Assembly (NCBI RefSeq): GCF_000299035.1
Contig: NZ_JH921517.1
Span: forward strand, 485,317 to 549,316
DNA length: 64,000 nt
DNA from: Bacillus bingmayongensis
GTDB lineage: Bacteria; Bacillota; Bacilli; Bacillales; Bacillaceae_G
Reading direction: 5' to 3'
The notes beneath the pieces were generated by a model. That model ran no database searches. It saw nothing but the letters and a program-made list of their open reading frames with translations, and had not been told where the DNA came from. Each line of letters opens with the position of its first letter. Position 1 is the first letter of the stretch. Below, in pieces: positions 17,629 to 26,582 of this stretch. The position numbers and the translations under genes are program-made.

Positions 17629-18903
17629 ATGGAGCTAATCCGTGACTTAATGATACAAGTTGCTATCATTATTTTGCCACTGTTTTTATATGAAGCGATT
17701 CGTCTAAACCGTTATCAAGATATGCTTCCAAAGCCCAATCGCTACTTTATTATGTTTTTATCTAGTATTACGCTTGTTCTCTCTATGATGTATCCAATTT
17801 GTTTTGGCGATGTTTGTGATTATAATTTTCATCAAATCCCAATTATTAGTGCTTTTTTGTATGGTGGGATTGCAGGTATCATTCCAGTATGTATTTTTAT
17901 TATATACGAATGGTTTTTGAATGGTTTAACTTGGTTTCGGGTAATAGAAGTTTTATTTCTTGCAATCATTCCGTTATTGTTATCAAAAAAGTGGTCCGTT
18001 TTTCCAAGGGATAAGAAACTCATTTTGTCGTTCATGATTTCATCTATATACGTGTTTGTCTGCATAGTGTTTAATATGTTTGGTGTTTTGCTAGGAGTTG
18101 GTTTTACACCGCCTATGTCACATTTATATAGTGGATACATATTTGCTTCGCTTATTATGGTTATGACAATGGTATTTCAAGTGTATTTAACAGAGTATTT
18201 AAATGAAAATGCATTGTTACGTACAGAAATGCAAAAGTCTGAAAAGCTAAACATTGTAAGCGAGCTAGCGGCAAGTGTAGCGCATGAGGTGCGAAATCCC
18301 CTCACAGTTGTTCGGGGTTTTATTCAGCTATTAGAGAGTACAGAAGATATGAAGAATAAAGATTATATGCGTCTTGTACTAGCTGAGCTTGATCGGGCCG
18401 AACAAATTATTTCGGATTATTTAAATTTAGCTAGGCCGCAAATCGAAAAAAAAGAACATATATGTTTATCGGCACAGCTCATAGAAATGACTACTTTAAT
18501 GTCTTCATTTGCAGCTATGCAAGGTGTTTATTTACAAGTGGAAATTTCTGAGAACCTTTATACGATTGGCGATAAGACAAAGTTAAAGCAAGCAATTATG
18601 AATATCGTTAAAAATGGAATTGAAGCGATTCAAGAAAACAAAGGGTATTTAAAAGTAACCGCCATTCAAAAAGATGATGTGATTATAGTACGAGTAAAAG
18701 ATAGTGGTGTTGGAATGACGAAAGAACAGTTAGCAAGGCTTGGACAACCGTATTATTCATTAAAAGAAAAAGGAACAGGTCTAGGGCTAATGGTTACCTT
18801 TAGTATTTTACAAGCACATAATGGTACGCTGGAATATAAAAGTGAGAGTGGAAAAGGAACAGAAGCAATTATTACATTACCAGCAATTAGAAATAAGGAA
18901 TAA
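17629..18903 (+). CDS. kinB: Sporulation sensor histidine kinase, KinB type
   Basis: Membrane histidine kinase expected to feed phosphate into the Spo0 phosphorelay. The 424-residue length and layout match KinB: about 200 residues of N-terminal membrane domain with roughly six helices and very short loops, then a cytoplasmic kinase core with no PAS domain. Core motifs are the H-box SVAHEVRNPLTVVRGF (phosphorylated His near residue 220), the N-box IVKNGIEAI, the G1 box VKDSGVGM and the G2 box KGTGLGLMV. It stands in the position that kinA occupies beside patA in B. subtilis. Assignment to the phosphorelay is inferred from architecture; kapB is not seen nearby. Confidence 0.82.
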   Translation: MELIRDLMIQVAIIILPLFLYEAIRLNRYQDMLPKPNRYFIMFLSSITLVLSMMYPICFGDVCDYNFHQIPIISAFLYGGIAGIIPVCIFIIYEWFLNGLTWFRVIEVLFLAIIPLLLSKKWSVFPRDKKLILSFMISSIYVFVCIVFNMFGVLLGVGFTPPMSHLYSGYIFASLIMVMTMVFQVYLTEYLNENALLRTEMQKSEKLNIVSELAASVAHEVRNPLTVVRGFIQLLESTEDMKNKDYMRLVLAELDRAEQIISDYLNLARPQIEKKEHICLSAQLIEMTTLMSSFAAMQGVYLQVEISENLYTIGDKTKLKQAIMNIVKNGIEAIQENKGYLKVTAIQKDDVIIVRVKDSGVGMTKEQLARLGQPYYSLKEKGTGLGLMVTFSILQAHNGTLEYKSESGKGTEAIITLPAIRNKE

Positions 18904-18933
18904 AAGTTACCGATAGAAGGTAACTTTTTTATT
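18902..18933 (+). terminator. Rho-independent terminator of kinB
   Basis: AAAAGTTACC and GGTAACTTTT form a 10-bp stem followed by TT, directly after the kinB stop. Confidence 0.85.
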
Positions 18934-18965
18934 TATCTATATAAATTCAAGTTAATAAAACGGCA

Positions 18966-19136
18966 TAAACCCCTTCTTTTTAGTTGGGAGAGAGGATCCA
19001 GCCATGCATAGAAGCGGTCAGAGCCTTTTTCTGCCCCATGCCAAGTAAAAACGGAAAGAGAAAACAAGTAGCGGTTACCTTTTCTTCTTTGCGTGAGCGA
19101 CTTATATGTCGAGAAACTAAAATAGATTTATATACG
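18966..19136 (+). repeat. Interspersed repeat, family 2 (full copy)
   Basis: Shares ordered blocks with 35755-35925: GATCCAGC.ATGCATAGAAG, GGTCAGA.CC, TGCCCCATGCCAAGT, AGAGAAAAC, TTACCTTTTCTTCTT and GCGACTTATATGTC. It lies between the terminator of kinB and the next gene, carries no reading frame, and is unlike bcr1. Confidence 0.65.
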
Positions 19137-19201
19137 TGAAAATGAAAGGATTGTAAAGCTTCTACCTTGGCTGATGGAAAGTTAACGATGAAGGTTTTAC
19201 T

Positions 19202-19945
19202 TTATTCATTTGTTTTTTCTGGTTTGACTCGAACAAATAAGTTTTTAAATGATTGAAATAAACTTTGGTCCCTTGAGGCAGCGATTAGTCGTTTTGTTTC
19301 TTGAATTTCACGAATGACTTGCATAAGCTGTGCATCTCGATTGTTGTCTTTATTGTAAACGTGATTGACAAGCTTGTTCATTTTTTCTTCTTGTTTTGAT
19401 TCACGCTTATACATATGATTCATCAATAAGTCCATTTTTTCTTTTTGCAGGGCATCTGTTTGAGCAGCGTGATTAATAAGCTCTTGCAGCATTTCTTCCT
19501 GTGTTCCTTCTTTTACATAGACTTGTTGCATTAATTCATCTAGTTTTTCATCTTTTAAGCGGTTTTGTGTAATTAGGGTTGAGTTTTGATGAATAATTGC
19601 TTCATTTAATTGTGCGAGCATCTCAAGTTTTAACATAAATTCTTCAAAGTTTCGGCCCTCTTCTTTCGGGTGTGCTTCTTGATGTTGTTTTAAAATTGGT
19701 ACAGGTGGATTCTCTCTTTCTCTTAAAATGATCGGGATTGTTTCTGTAATATCTTCTTGCAGTGTGGCTGCTCGTTCATGAATTGATTTTAAAAGTTTCA
19801 AATCATCCATTTTATATATACGAGCGTCAGCGGTTTTTGCAATCATATAACCATGTTCTTCTAAAAGTTGACTATATTTTCGAACTATGTGTTTCGGGAT
19901 TCCTGTTTTATTTGTAACATCCTTCGTTTTATATGTCGCCTCCAT
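19202..19945 (-). CDS. MerR-like DNA-binding protein with long coiled coil (DUF3967 type)
   Basis: The first 70 residues look like a MerR/excisionase winged helix: TYKTKDVTNKTGIPKHIVRKYSQ, then IYKMDDLKLLKSI. After that comes about 130 residues of charged coiled coil with three degenerate copies of a module around LDELMQQVYVKEGTQEE, MDLLMNHMYKRESKQEE and MNKLVNHVYNKDNNRD, and a short C-terminal end with RLIAASRDQSLFQSF. The layout fits DUF3967 proteins and recalls RacA, the chromosome anchoring protein, without clear sequence identity to it. A nucleoid or polar role is only an inference. The start follows GGGGAGGAAATG; 247 residues. Confidence 0.7.
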   Translation of the reverse strand: MEATYKTKDVTNKTGIPKHIVRKYSQLLEEHGYMIAKTADARIYKMDDLKLLKSIHERAATLQEDITETIPIILRERENPPVPILKQHQEAHPKEEGRNFEEFMLKLEMLAQLNEAIIHQNSTLITQNRLKDEKLDELMQQVYVKEGTQEEMLQELINHAAQTDALQKEKMDLLMNHMYKRESKQEEKMNKLVNHVYNKDNNRDAQLMQVIREIQETKRLIAASRDQSLFQSFKNLFVRVKPEKTNE

Positions 19946-20186
19946 AACATTTCCTCCCCAAAAAGTATCGTATATACAAATTCCATCTTTTATTTGGACT
20001 TCCTTTAAAAAAGAATGTCGGAAGCCTAGAAGTTTTCTACATGATTAGCGAAAAATTGCATGAAAATGAATGTTTTTGGCGTAAGGAAGAGGAAGGGATA
20101 AAATAATGTCTGAAAACATATATCAAGGAAGTTTGTTATAATAATAGCCTAGGAAAAGAAATTGGGTCAAAAGCGGAGGTACATAT

Positions 20187-20621
20187 ATGAAACAATTAAA
20201 AGGCATTATTATTTCGATTATTGCGATTCTTTCTATTTTGGTTGCTGTTTATGAAGCATTTACACCAGCAGAACCAAAGAGCAAGAAAGAAGTTACATAT
20301 GATCAAGTTCTAGAATTTCCAAAAGAACGTTATCCTGAAACAGGGAAACATATTGCAGATGCGATGAAAGAAGGACATTCTAAAGTGTGTACGATTGATC
20401 GAAGTGGTGCAGCTGATAGAAGAAAGTTGTCTCTAGCTCCATATCCAGCAAAAAAAGGGTATGATCGTGATGAATGGCCAATGGCAATGTGTAAAGAGGG
20501 TGGAAAAGGGGCACATATTGAATATATTAGCCCAGCCGATAATAGAGGTGCAGGTTCATGGGTTGGGAATAAGTTAGATAAGTATCCAAATGGTACACGT
20601 GTGAAATTTGTGGTGAAGTAG
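20187..20621 (+). CDS. nucA: Competence DNA-entry nuclease NucA
   Basis: Membrane-anchored endonuclease that cuts bound double-stranded DNA during transformation. The 144-residue protein has an uncleaved N-terminal membrane helix ([20 protein letters not shown]) and then the NucA/NucB core: [25 protein letters not shown], a [12 protein letters not shown] block with the catalytic Asp-Glu pair, and the [15 protein letters not shown] block. The helix and the adjoining comJ gene point to NucA rather than the secreted sporulation nuclease NucB. RBS GCGGAGG precedes the start. In B. subtilis the inhibitor gene comes first (nin-nucA); here nucA is first. Confidence 0.9.
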   Translation: MKQLKGIIISIIAILSILVAVYEAFTPAEPKSKKEVTYDQVLEFPKERYPETGKHIADAMKEGHSKVCTIDRSGAADRRKLSLAPYPAKKGYDRDEWPMAMCKEGGKGAHIEYISPADNRGAGSWVGNKLDKYPNGTRVKFVVK

Positions 20622-20675
20622 TAGGTGAACATAAGGAAATCTGCTTAAAGTCAATAGTAGAAGGGGATGGTGCTT

Positions 20676-21065
20676 GTGGAATTAACAATTTCCTATTCAC
20701 AATTAATCGTAATGAATTATGATGGGGAACAGCCTTATGTAGACTGGACGAATGAAGATTTTGAGAGAGGCTATGCCGAAGCAGAAGGTGTAATTATTTT
20801 TGAGGCGATTTCTGATTATACGTGTGAAATCAAAGCAACGGTTGGGAAGCACACTGAGAAAGAAGATACAATAGGAACGATATTAACACCGTTTACGGTA
20901 GGCAATGAGGGTGTTTTTATAAGCAGCATTCTTTCAAGTAAATTACATATTCCTATTCCGCAAGGTGAATATGTGTTAGTGATGCAAGCAACCCCGCTTG
21001 AAGAACCGACAGATGATGGGCTGTACAGAGTCCGGTATGAACTGTTTTTTGAAGAGAAAAAATGA
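20676..21065 (+). CDS. comJ: Competence protein ComJ (Nin), NucA inhibitor
   Basis: Cytosolic partner that binds and inhibits the NucA nuclease. The GTG at 20676 (MELTISYSQL) has AAGGGG nine bases upstream, better than the ATG at 20667. At 129 residues it is close to B. subtilis ComJ, with the shared pattern SISY/TISYSQ, DWTxExxExGYAxAxGxIxFEA and a beta-rich C-terminal half (IPIPQGEYVLVMQATP). It follows nucA by about 50 bases on the same strand. Its terminator has been duplicated by an IS insertion directly at the stop codon. Confidence 0.88.
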   Translation: MELTISYSQLIVMNYDGEQPYVDWTNEDFERGYAEAEGVIIFEAISDYTCEIKATVGKHTEKEDTIGTILTPFTVGNEGVFISSILSSKLHIPIPQGEYVLVMQATPLEEPTDDGLYRVRYELFFEEKK

Positions 21066-21089
21066 AAAAGCCACCAATGTGGCTTTTTA
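21064..21089 (+). terminator. comJ terminator, left copy of the IS target duplication
   Basis: AAAAAGCCACC-AATGTGGCTTTTT hairpin. The 26 bases from 21064 to 21089 are identical to 22650-22675 on the other side of the IS. Confidence 0.85.
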
Positions 21090-22552
21090 CAGAGTGTTGG
21101 GAAACCCTTTAGGGTTTCCGACACTCTGGAATTTTTTTAATATTTTAGTGAATGAAAACAATAAAAAGTGATAGAAGCTAGAAAAATAGCCCTTCACCTG
21201 ACCCTTTTTGGTCAGGTGAAGGGCTATTTTTTTCATGTTTTGGCAAGCTGCGGTGAGATAAGCCTGCATTTGGACAGACTTCAGCCCCCGGAACCGAGCG
21301 TATCGATAGCCATGTAGCTCTTTGGCATCCGCGAAGCTTCGTTCAATAGTAGAACAGCGTACCTTATATAGTTTTTTACCTGTACTTGTTAATTTGTTTT
21401 TTCGTGCAATATCTTTATACTCTTCCCAAATGTGATGTGTAATGACCTTCTGTTTTTGTTTCTCTGAGAAACATTTGTTACGCAACGGACAAACTGCGCA
21501 ATCTGTTGGATTAGACTTATATTGGCGATATCCTTCTCGATCGGTTGTCGCATATTCTAAAATACATCCCATTGGACAGGCAAATACATCTGTTTCTTTT
21601 TCGTATTTAAATTGGCTTTTTGGTACGTCTTTATTTCTTTTTCCAAACCGGCGATACCCCATCACCATAAATATATTCTGTTCCGATAATTTTTTGCAGA
21701 TATAACCTGTAAAGTAGCCAGCATCAAGTGCCACTGCTTCTATTTGAAATCCAAACTTATCAACTTGTGCTTGAAGTCGCTCTAAATACGGCTCGGAATC
21801 CGCTACATTTCCAGCCGTAATAAATGTATCTGTAATCACATTATATTTCGCATCCGTTGTACGATGATCTAAGAAATGAAAACCGTTCGGTTTTCCATCT
21901 CGCATTAAAAAGCCACTATCTGGATCTGTTGTACTTACACGTGTTTTTTTGATTGGGGTATCACGTTCCTTTCTTGGTTTTAATTCTTTTTTCCGTGTTT
22001 TTCCCTATCTTTTATAACTGCCGCTTCTAATTCTTCCATATATAATTTAGGGCGCTCTTTTTTTACTTTGTGTACAAATTTATTTTTATTTGCGTTTGCT
22101 TTCACATGAGTTGAATCTGTCATCAATGCGCGCCCACCCACCATACGATGTTCCATCGCTTGACGTACAATTTCATTAAAGATTTCTTCAAAAATATTTG
22201 TATGAATAAAACGAGTACGACGGTTCCAACTGATTGTGGAGTGGTCTGGTACTGAATCCGATAAAGAAAACCCTAAAAACCAACGATACGCAATATTAGT
22301 TTTAATCTCTTTTTCTAATTGACGTTCAGATCGAATACCATAAAAATAGCCAATAAACATCATTTTGAATAAGACGATAGGATGAATAGAAGGGCGACCA
22401 TTGTTTTCACAATAATAAGGACGTAACTTTTCCTCGATAAAATCAAAATTAATAGTCGCTTCAATTGCACGAAGAAAATGATCTTGTGGAACTAACTCTT
22501 CAACAGAAACTGATACACGCTCATCGCGATGATTTTTCAATGCATCCATCAT
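21087..22552 (-). CDS. IS1182-type transposase in two frames joined by an A6G slippery site
   Basis: The first frame (22552-21980) gives the N-terminal part with the DUF772 pattern (RPSIHPIVLFKMMFIGYFYG, YRWFLGFSLSDSVPDHSTIS, ALMTDSTHVKANANKNK). The second frame holds the C-terminal catalytic part with DAGYFTG, CPMGCILEYA, CPLRNKC, and RCSTIERSFADAKELHGYRYARFRG. The frames join without loss at A AAA AAG (21986-21992 on this strand), where a -1 slip reads straight on. IS1182 elements normally use one frame, so this is either programmed frameshifting or a one-base deletion. The stop codon TAA uses bases from the target duplication, so translation runs to the very end of the element. Confidence 0.8.
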
Positions 22553-22649
22553 AATAAATCGCTCCTTTTCCTCTTTTTATCATTGTTGACAGATAAAAAA
22601 GGGTTCAGACACAAAAATAGGCTGTGGAGCAAACTTTCTCCACAGCCTG
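21090..22649 (-). mobile_element. IS1182-family insertion sequence, 1560 bp
   Basis: The limits are set by the 26-bp direct repeats on both sides. The ends are imperfect inverted repeats beginning CAGAGTGTTGGGAAA (left) and CAGGCTGTGGAGAAA (right, on the minus strand), with 11 of 15 positions equal. Each end also carries its own hairpin: the left CAGAGTGT...ACACTCTG around GGAAACCCTTTAGGGTTTCC, and the right GGCTGTGGAG/CTCCACAGCC. The element has inserted into the comJ terminator. The transposase reads toward comJ. Confidence 0.85.
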
Positions 22650-22675
22650 GAAAAAGCCACCAATGTGGCTTTTTA
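22650..22675 (+). repeat. Right copy of the 26-bp target duplication
   Basis: Identical to 21064-21089 and consists of the whole comJ terminator hairpin plus flanking bases. Confidence 0.9.
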
Positions 22676-22802
22676 TTTTGGCTTTCATTTTATTTTTATC
22701 CCGTATTAACTGCTCGTAAATGCCGCTTGGGTCTTTTATCATTTCTATATGGCATCACCTGTGCAAAATGAGAAGAAAGCTAGTTGAAAGATATATAGAT
22801 GG

Positions 22803-22837
22803 AAAATAGGATATCCTTTGGAAGGACACCCTATTTT
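22803..22837 (-). terminator. metE terminator
   Basis: AAAATAGG and CCCTATTTT with an inner TCCTT/AAGGA stem just past the metE stop codon. Confidence 0.7.
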
Positions 22838-22839
22838 AA

Positions 22840-25128
22840 TTAAGCCTTTGTTTTTAGAAGAGAGCGAGCCTCTTTAGCAGCTTGGACCATGTGCTCTAAA
22901 GCAGGTATAACTTCTTCTGTTTTTCTTGTTTTTAAACCACAATCCGGGTTAATCCAGAAGTATTTTGGATCACATACTTTTAAGGATTGTTCTACAATTG
23001 TATACATTTCATCTTTGCTTGGAACACGAGGACTATGAATATCATAAACTCCTAAACCAATTCCTTTTTCATATGTTGTATGTTCTAGTGTATGAATGAA
23101 TTCACCATGGCTTCTTGATGTTTCGATAGAAATAACATCAGCATCTAATGCACGAATCGCATCAACAATATCTTCAAAGTTGCTGTAGCACATATGTGTA
23201 TGAATTTGTGTTTCATTCGCTACAGAAGAAGTTGCTAAAAGGAATGACTGAACAGCCCATGTAATATATGCGTCCCAATCTTTTTCTTTTAGTGGCATCC
23301 CTTCTCGAAGCGCCGGTTCATCGACTTGAATAACACGGATACCGGAAGATTCAAGTAATTCGATCTCATGGCGAAGTGCCAATGCAATTTGATAAGAAAC
23401 TTCTTTTCGTGAAATATCATTTCGAACGAATGACCAGTTTAGAATTGTCACAGGACCTGTTAACATACCTTTTACAATTTTATCTGTAAGGCTCTGTGCA
23501 TATGCAGTTTCTTTAATTGTCATCCCATTAATAAAGGCAACATCCCCATAGATTACAGGTGGTTTTACACAACGGGAACCGTACGATTGTACCCAACCAT
23601 TCTTAGTGAAAGAGAAACCAGCAAGTCGTTCACCAAAGTATTCCACCATATCTGTTCTTTCAAATTCACCATGTACAAGTACATCAAGACCAATATTTTC
23701 TTGATGGCGAATCCATTTCTCAGTTTCTTTTTCGATAAATTGTTCATATTGTTCGTTTGTGATATCACCGCTTCGCCATTGTTTACGCGTTTGACGAACT
23801 TCAGTAGTTTGTGGGAAGCTACCGATTGTCGTTGTTGGAAGTAGCGGTAATTGTAATGCTTCTTGTTGCAGTGCATAACGTTGTTCGAATGGAAGAGGAC
23901 GAGAAAAGTCTTCTTCTTTAAGAGTTGCCCGTGCTGCTTTCACATCTTCACGATTACGTGCAGCTGAAGAACGTATAGCTTCATGAGCAGTGCGATAAGT
24001 AGCTAATTCCGTACTAACACTTTCTACACCTTCAGAAAGTGCACGTTTAATTAGCGTAAGTTCTTCTAATTTTTGGTTTGCAAATGCAAGAGCATCAAAT
24101 AGTTCTTTTGCTAAATGTGTTTCTTCAGTTTTGTCAATTGGAGTGTGTAGTAAACTACAAGAAGGTTGAACAATCCAATCTTTCGGTGTAACACGGTCTT
24201 GTAATGTTTTAAATAAAGAAAGAACCTCATCAAGATCAGCTCTCCAAATGTTACGGCCATCTATACAACCGACAGCTAAAATTTTGTCTGTTGGGAAACC
24301 GTGCTCTAAAATAGCTTTTACATTGCCTTCTTTACCGTGAACAAAGTCCAATCCAATGCCGGATACAGGAAATGTAATAAACTCTTCATAGTTTTCTTCT
24401 ACACTATCAAAATAAGTTTGTAGAATTAGAGATACATGTGGTACTTCTTTATGAATTGTTTCATAAAGTTCTTTAGCTTCTGCAATTTCTGCTTTTGTTA
24501 AAGATGCAAAGATTGGTTCATCAATTTGTACGAAGCGTGCGCCAGCTTCATGTAATTCAGTTAATAGTTGTACATAAGGTGCAACTAGTTGTTGTAGGAT
24601 TGTTGCAAATTGATCTTCTTTATATCCTTTTGCTAATTTTAAGAATGTATAAGGCCCTAATATAACAGGTTTTCCATCGACACCTAATTCTTGTTTTGCT
24701 TCTTCATATAAACGAAGTGGACGATTGTCTTTTAAAGAGATTGTTAATCCTTCTTCGTATTCAGGAACAATATAATGATAATTTGTATTAAACCACTTCG
24801 TCATTTCGGAAGCGACGTGATCTTTGGAGCCACGTGCCATCGCAAAATAGACATCAAGATAAGAAGAAAACTCAGAAAAACGTGATGGAATAAAGCCGAG
24901 CATGTAAGCAGTATCTAGTACATGATCATAATATGTAAAATCGCCAATAGGAATTAAGTCAATTCCTTTTTCTTGTTGTGCCTTCACATGCTGAAGACGA
25001 ATTTCTTTCATGTTTGTTAAAAATTGCTCTTCATTAATTTTATTTGCCCAAAAAGCTTCCAGTGATTTTTTCCATTCTCGGTGTAATCCAATTCGTGGAT
25101 ACCCTAAATTACTTGTTTGAATTGCCAT
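22840..25128 (-). CDS. metE: Cobalamin-independent methionine synthase MetE
   Basis: Transfers a methyl group from methyl-tetrahydropteroyl-triglutamate to homocysteine to make methionine, without vitamin B12. The 762-residue protein has the duplicated MetE barrels. The N-terminal one begins [19 protein letters not shown], the C-terminal one begins with [15 protein letters not shown]. Zinc/homocysteine ligands are visible as HTHMCYSNF (His and Cys near 645) and NPDCGLKTR (Cys near 730). The ATG follows GGGAGGAAA. A cobalamin riboswitch lies in the leader, so MetE should be switched off when B12 is present and a B12-dependent enzyme can do the job. Confidence 0.97.
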   Translation of the reverse strand: MAIQTSNLGYPRIGLHREWKKSLEAFWANKINEEQFLTNMKEIRLQHVKAQQEKGIDLIPIGDFTYYDHVLDTAYMLGFIPSRFSEFSSYLDVYFAMARGSKDHVASEMTKWFNTNYHYIVPEYEEGLTISLKDNRPLRLYEEAKQELGVDGKPVILGPYTFLKLAKGYKEDQFATILQQLVAPYVQLLTELHEAGARFVQIDEPIFASLTKAEIAEAKELYETIHKEVPHVSLILQTYFDSVEENYEEFITFPVSGIGLDFVHGKEGNVKAILEHGFPTDKILAVGCIDGRNIWRADLDEVLSLFKTLQDRVTPKDWIVQPSCSLLHTPIDKTEETHLAKELFDALAFANQKLEELTLIKRALSEGVESVSTELATYRTAHEAIRSSAARNREDVKAARATLKEEDFSRPLPFEQRYALQQEALQLPLLPTTTIGSFPQTTEVRQTRKQWRSGDITNEQYEQFIEKETEKWIRHQENIGLDVLVHGEFERTDMVEYFGERLAGFSFTKNGWVQSYGSRCVKPPVIYGDVAFINGMTIKETAYAQSLTDKIVKGMLTGPVTILNWSFVRNDISRKEVSYQIALALRHEIELLESSGIRVIQVDEPALREGMPLKEKDWDAYITWAVQSFLLATSSVANETQIHTHMCYSNFEDIVDAIRALDADVISIETSRSHGEFIHTLEHTTYEKGIGLGVYDIHSPRVPSKDEMYTIVEQSLKVCDPKYFWINPDCGLKTRKTEEVIPALEHMVQAAKEARSLLKTKA

Positions 25129-25155
25129 TTAAATTTCCTCCCTAATTGAAAGTAA

Positions 25156-25179
25156 GCATTTCCGTTTACTCGGAAATGC
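25156..25179 (-). promoter_or_regulatory. Expression-platform hairpin of the metE leader
   Basis: GCATTTCCG and CGGAAATGC pair perfectly around a 6-base loop between the riboswitch and the metE ribosome site; only a weak T-rich stretch follows it on the minus strand. It is placed to act as terminator or as a switch partner. Confidence 0.5.
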
Positions 25180-25269
25180 ATGTAACGAAAAGTAAAAAGG
25201 TACAGAAAATAGCCCTCTCTCCTCGTTCATAACACCTAATCATCATCCGTGAGTCTATCAGTGTTGTTA

Positions 25270-25440
25270 AAATAGGCAGGTCTCCTGGCTAATGCTTCAT
25301 GTGATTTCTTTCACCTTCCCGTTTTCACAGTGGTATAGGAAAGAAGTCTCTGCACATACAGTGGCGGGACCGCGTTGGATTTTCACCAAACTTCCCTTTT
25401 AAACACGAAATAGGAAATTTCGTATACCTATTTTCCTTTT
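25270..25440 (-). promoter_or_regulatory. Cobalamin (B12) riboswitch upstream of metE
   Basis: Read on the minus strand, the sequence has in order GGGAAGTTTGGTGAAAATCC, GCGGTCCCGCCACTGT, and the B12 box AGCCAGGAGACCTGCC (25275-25290), the conserved core of the adenosylcobalamin riboswitch. It ends about 140 bases before the metE start. Known logic for this arrangement is repression of B12-independent MetE by cobalamin. Confidence 0.95.
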
Positions 25441-25669
25441 GAAAGGAATTTAACAAGCAAATATGATATTGAAACAAATTTTAACACAATTTTTTAAATT
25501 TTGTCTACTGTTTTGAAATAAGAATATTTGCAAGTTTTTAATTCTTATTATTCAAAAAAATAAAATTATTAAGAATGGTATTTTTCATGATTAACTTACA
25601 TGCAAGAACAAAGAGAAAATGTGAGTGTTAAAAGAAAACAAGAAGACAAATGGTTATTGATCGCAAGTA

Positions 25670-25829
25670 TTTATCCCGCTATTCGCGGGCAGTAAGACCC
25701 CCACTTCAAAATTCACAAAGAGTAAAGAAGTTAGGTAGGGGACGGGCTGCCCGTAAAAGCCCGATTGGTGAGGGCTAATAATCGGTGGGGGATGAAGAAA
25801 ACCCCCCACTGAATAAAGTTTCACTTTAT
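25670..25829 (+). repeat. bcr1 repeat, full copy
   Basis: A 160-base element starting TTTATCCCGCTATTCGCGGG and ending AAAGTTTCACTTTAT, with TTTAT at both ends. The inner blocks TAAAGAAGTTAGGTAGGGG, GCCCGATTGGTGAGGGCTAA and CGGTGGGGGATGAAG are those of bcr1, a mobile-like repeat confined to the B. cereus group. Confidence 0.92.
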
Positions 25830-25862
25830 TAGAAAGAGGATAAGAACAAAAATAGAGAAAAA

Positions 25863-25938
25863 CTGCTCGTAAGAACTTGATTAATGAGAATTCTTACGGG
25901 CAGTGGGAAGGAAGCGTCCAAGCATAGAAGTTTCACTG
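25863..25938. repeat. Degenerate bcr-like fragment with hairpin
   Basis: CTGCTCGTAAGAA and TTCTTACGGGCAG form a stem, and the segment ends AGTTTCACTGTAT like bcr1. It overlaps the end of the padR gene and may serve as its terminator. Confidence 0.45.
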
Positions 25939-26490
25939 TATATCCATTCCGATTTCGGAAAGACATCCAGCACTTGCATCCTTATGTAGTTCGTTTAACC
26001 AACGTAATTCAACGGTGATATGTTCAATAACGCTTTTTAAAATATACAGTTGTGCACGGGGGATGGTTGCTTTACTATGGTCGTATATCGATTGCATCGT
26101 ATGTAAATATTGAATTGTGTCATCTCTTTTTTTTTCCAAAATAGGAATAATAGCTTTCTCATCACCAAAATGAGCAAAGGAAAGAGCCGAATAGATTGGT
26201 TTATATATTTGATTTTTAGCTTCAAATTGCTTCAATAAAAGAGTCTGGAAAAGATTTTTTCCAGTTTCAGTTATATGGAAAATAGTCTTATCTGGTCGAT
26301 TTGTATCTCGTACTACACTTGTAACCGCAATTGCCTCTTGCTTTTCTAATTGTTCAAAAGCGTAGTAGAGGGAACCTTTTGCATATTTAATATAACAATC
26401 CATTTGTCGCTCTTTTATTGTATGTTGCACTTCATATGGATGTTTATCTCCTTCGAGTAGTAAGCCGAGAATGACTAGTTTCATACTCAC
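25933..26490 (-). CDS. PadR-family transcriptional regulator
   Basis: A 185-residue regulator with the PadR winged helix at the N-terminus (LVILGLLLEGDKHPYEVQHTIKERQ, GSLYYAFEQLEKQEAI, RPDKTIFHITETGKNLF) and the helical dimerisation domain of the Vir_act_alpha_C type after about residue 95. The GTG start at 26490 is preceded by AGGAG. It lies just downstream of an MFS exporter gene on the same strand, so it probably controls that exporter and itself. PadR members of this kind are usually released by the toxic compound that the exporter removes. The ligand is unknown. Confidence 0.87.
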   Translation of the reverse strand: MSMKLVILGLLLEGDKHPYEVQHTIKERQMDCYIKYAKGSLYYAFEQLEKQEAIAVTSVVRDTNRPDKTIFHITETGKNLFQTLLLKQFEAKNQIYKPIYSALSFAHFGDEKAIIPILEKKRDDTIQYLHTMQSIYDHSKATIPRAQLYILKSVIEHITVELRWLNELHKDASAGCLSEIGMDIQ

Positions 26491-26530
26491 GCTGTCTCAA
26501 CTCCTGTAATATAAACTTTATACATATTAT

Positions 26531-26568
26531 AAACGGTATATCTCTTTCGATAAAGAGATATACCGTTT
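26531..26568. promoter_or_regulatory. Perfect 17-bp inverted repeat between the MFS and padR genes
   Basis: AAACGGTATATCTCTTT and AAAGAGATATACCGTTT surround a CGAT loop. There is no T run, so it may be a stabilising hairpin, a weak terminator or an operator. Confidence 0.55.
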
Positions 26569-26582
26569 CGTTTTGGCATGTA

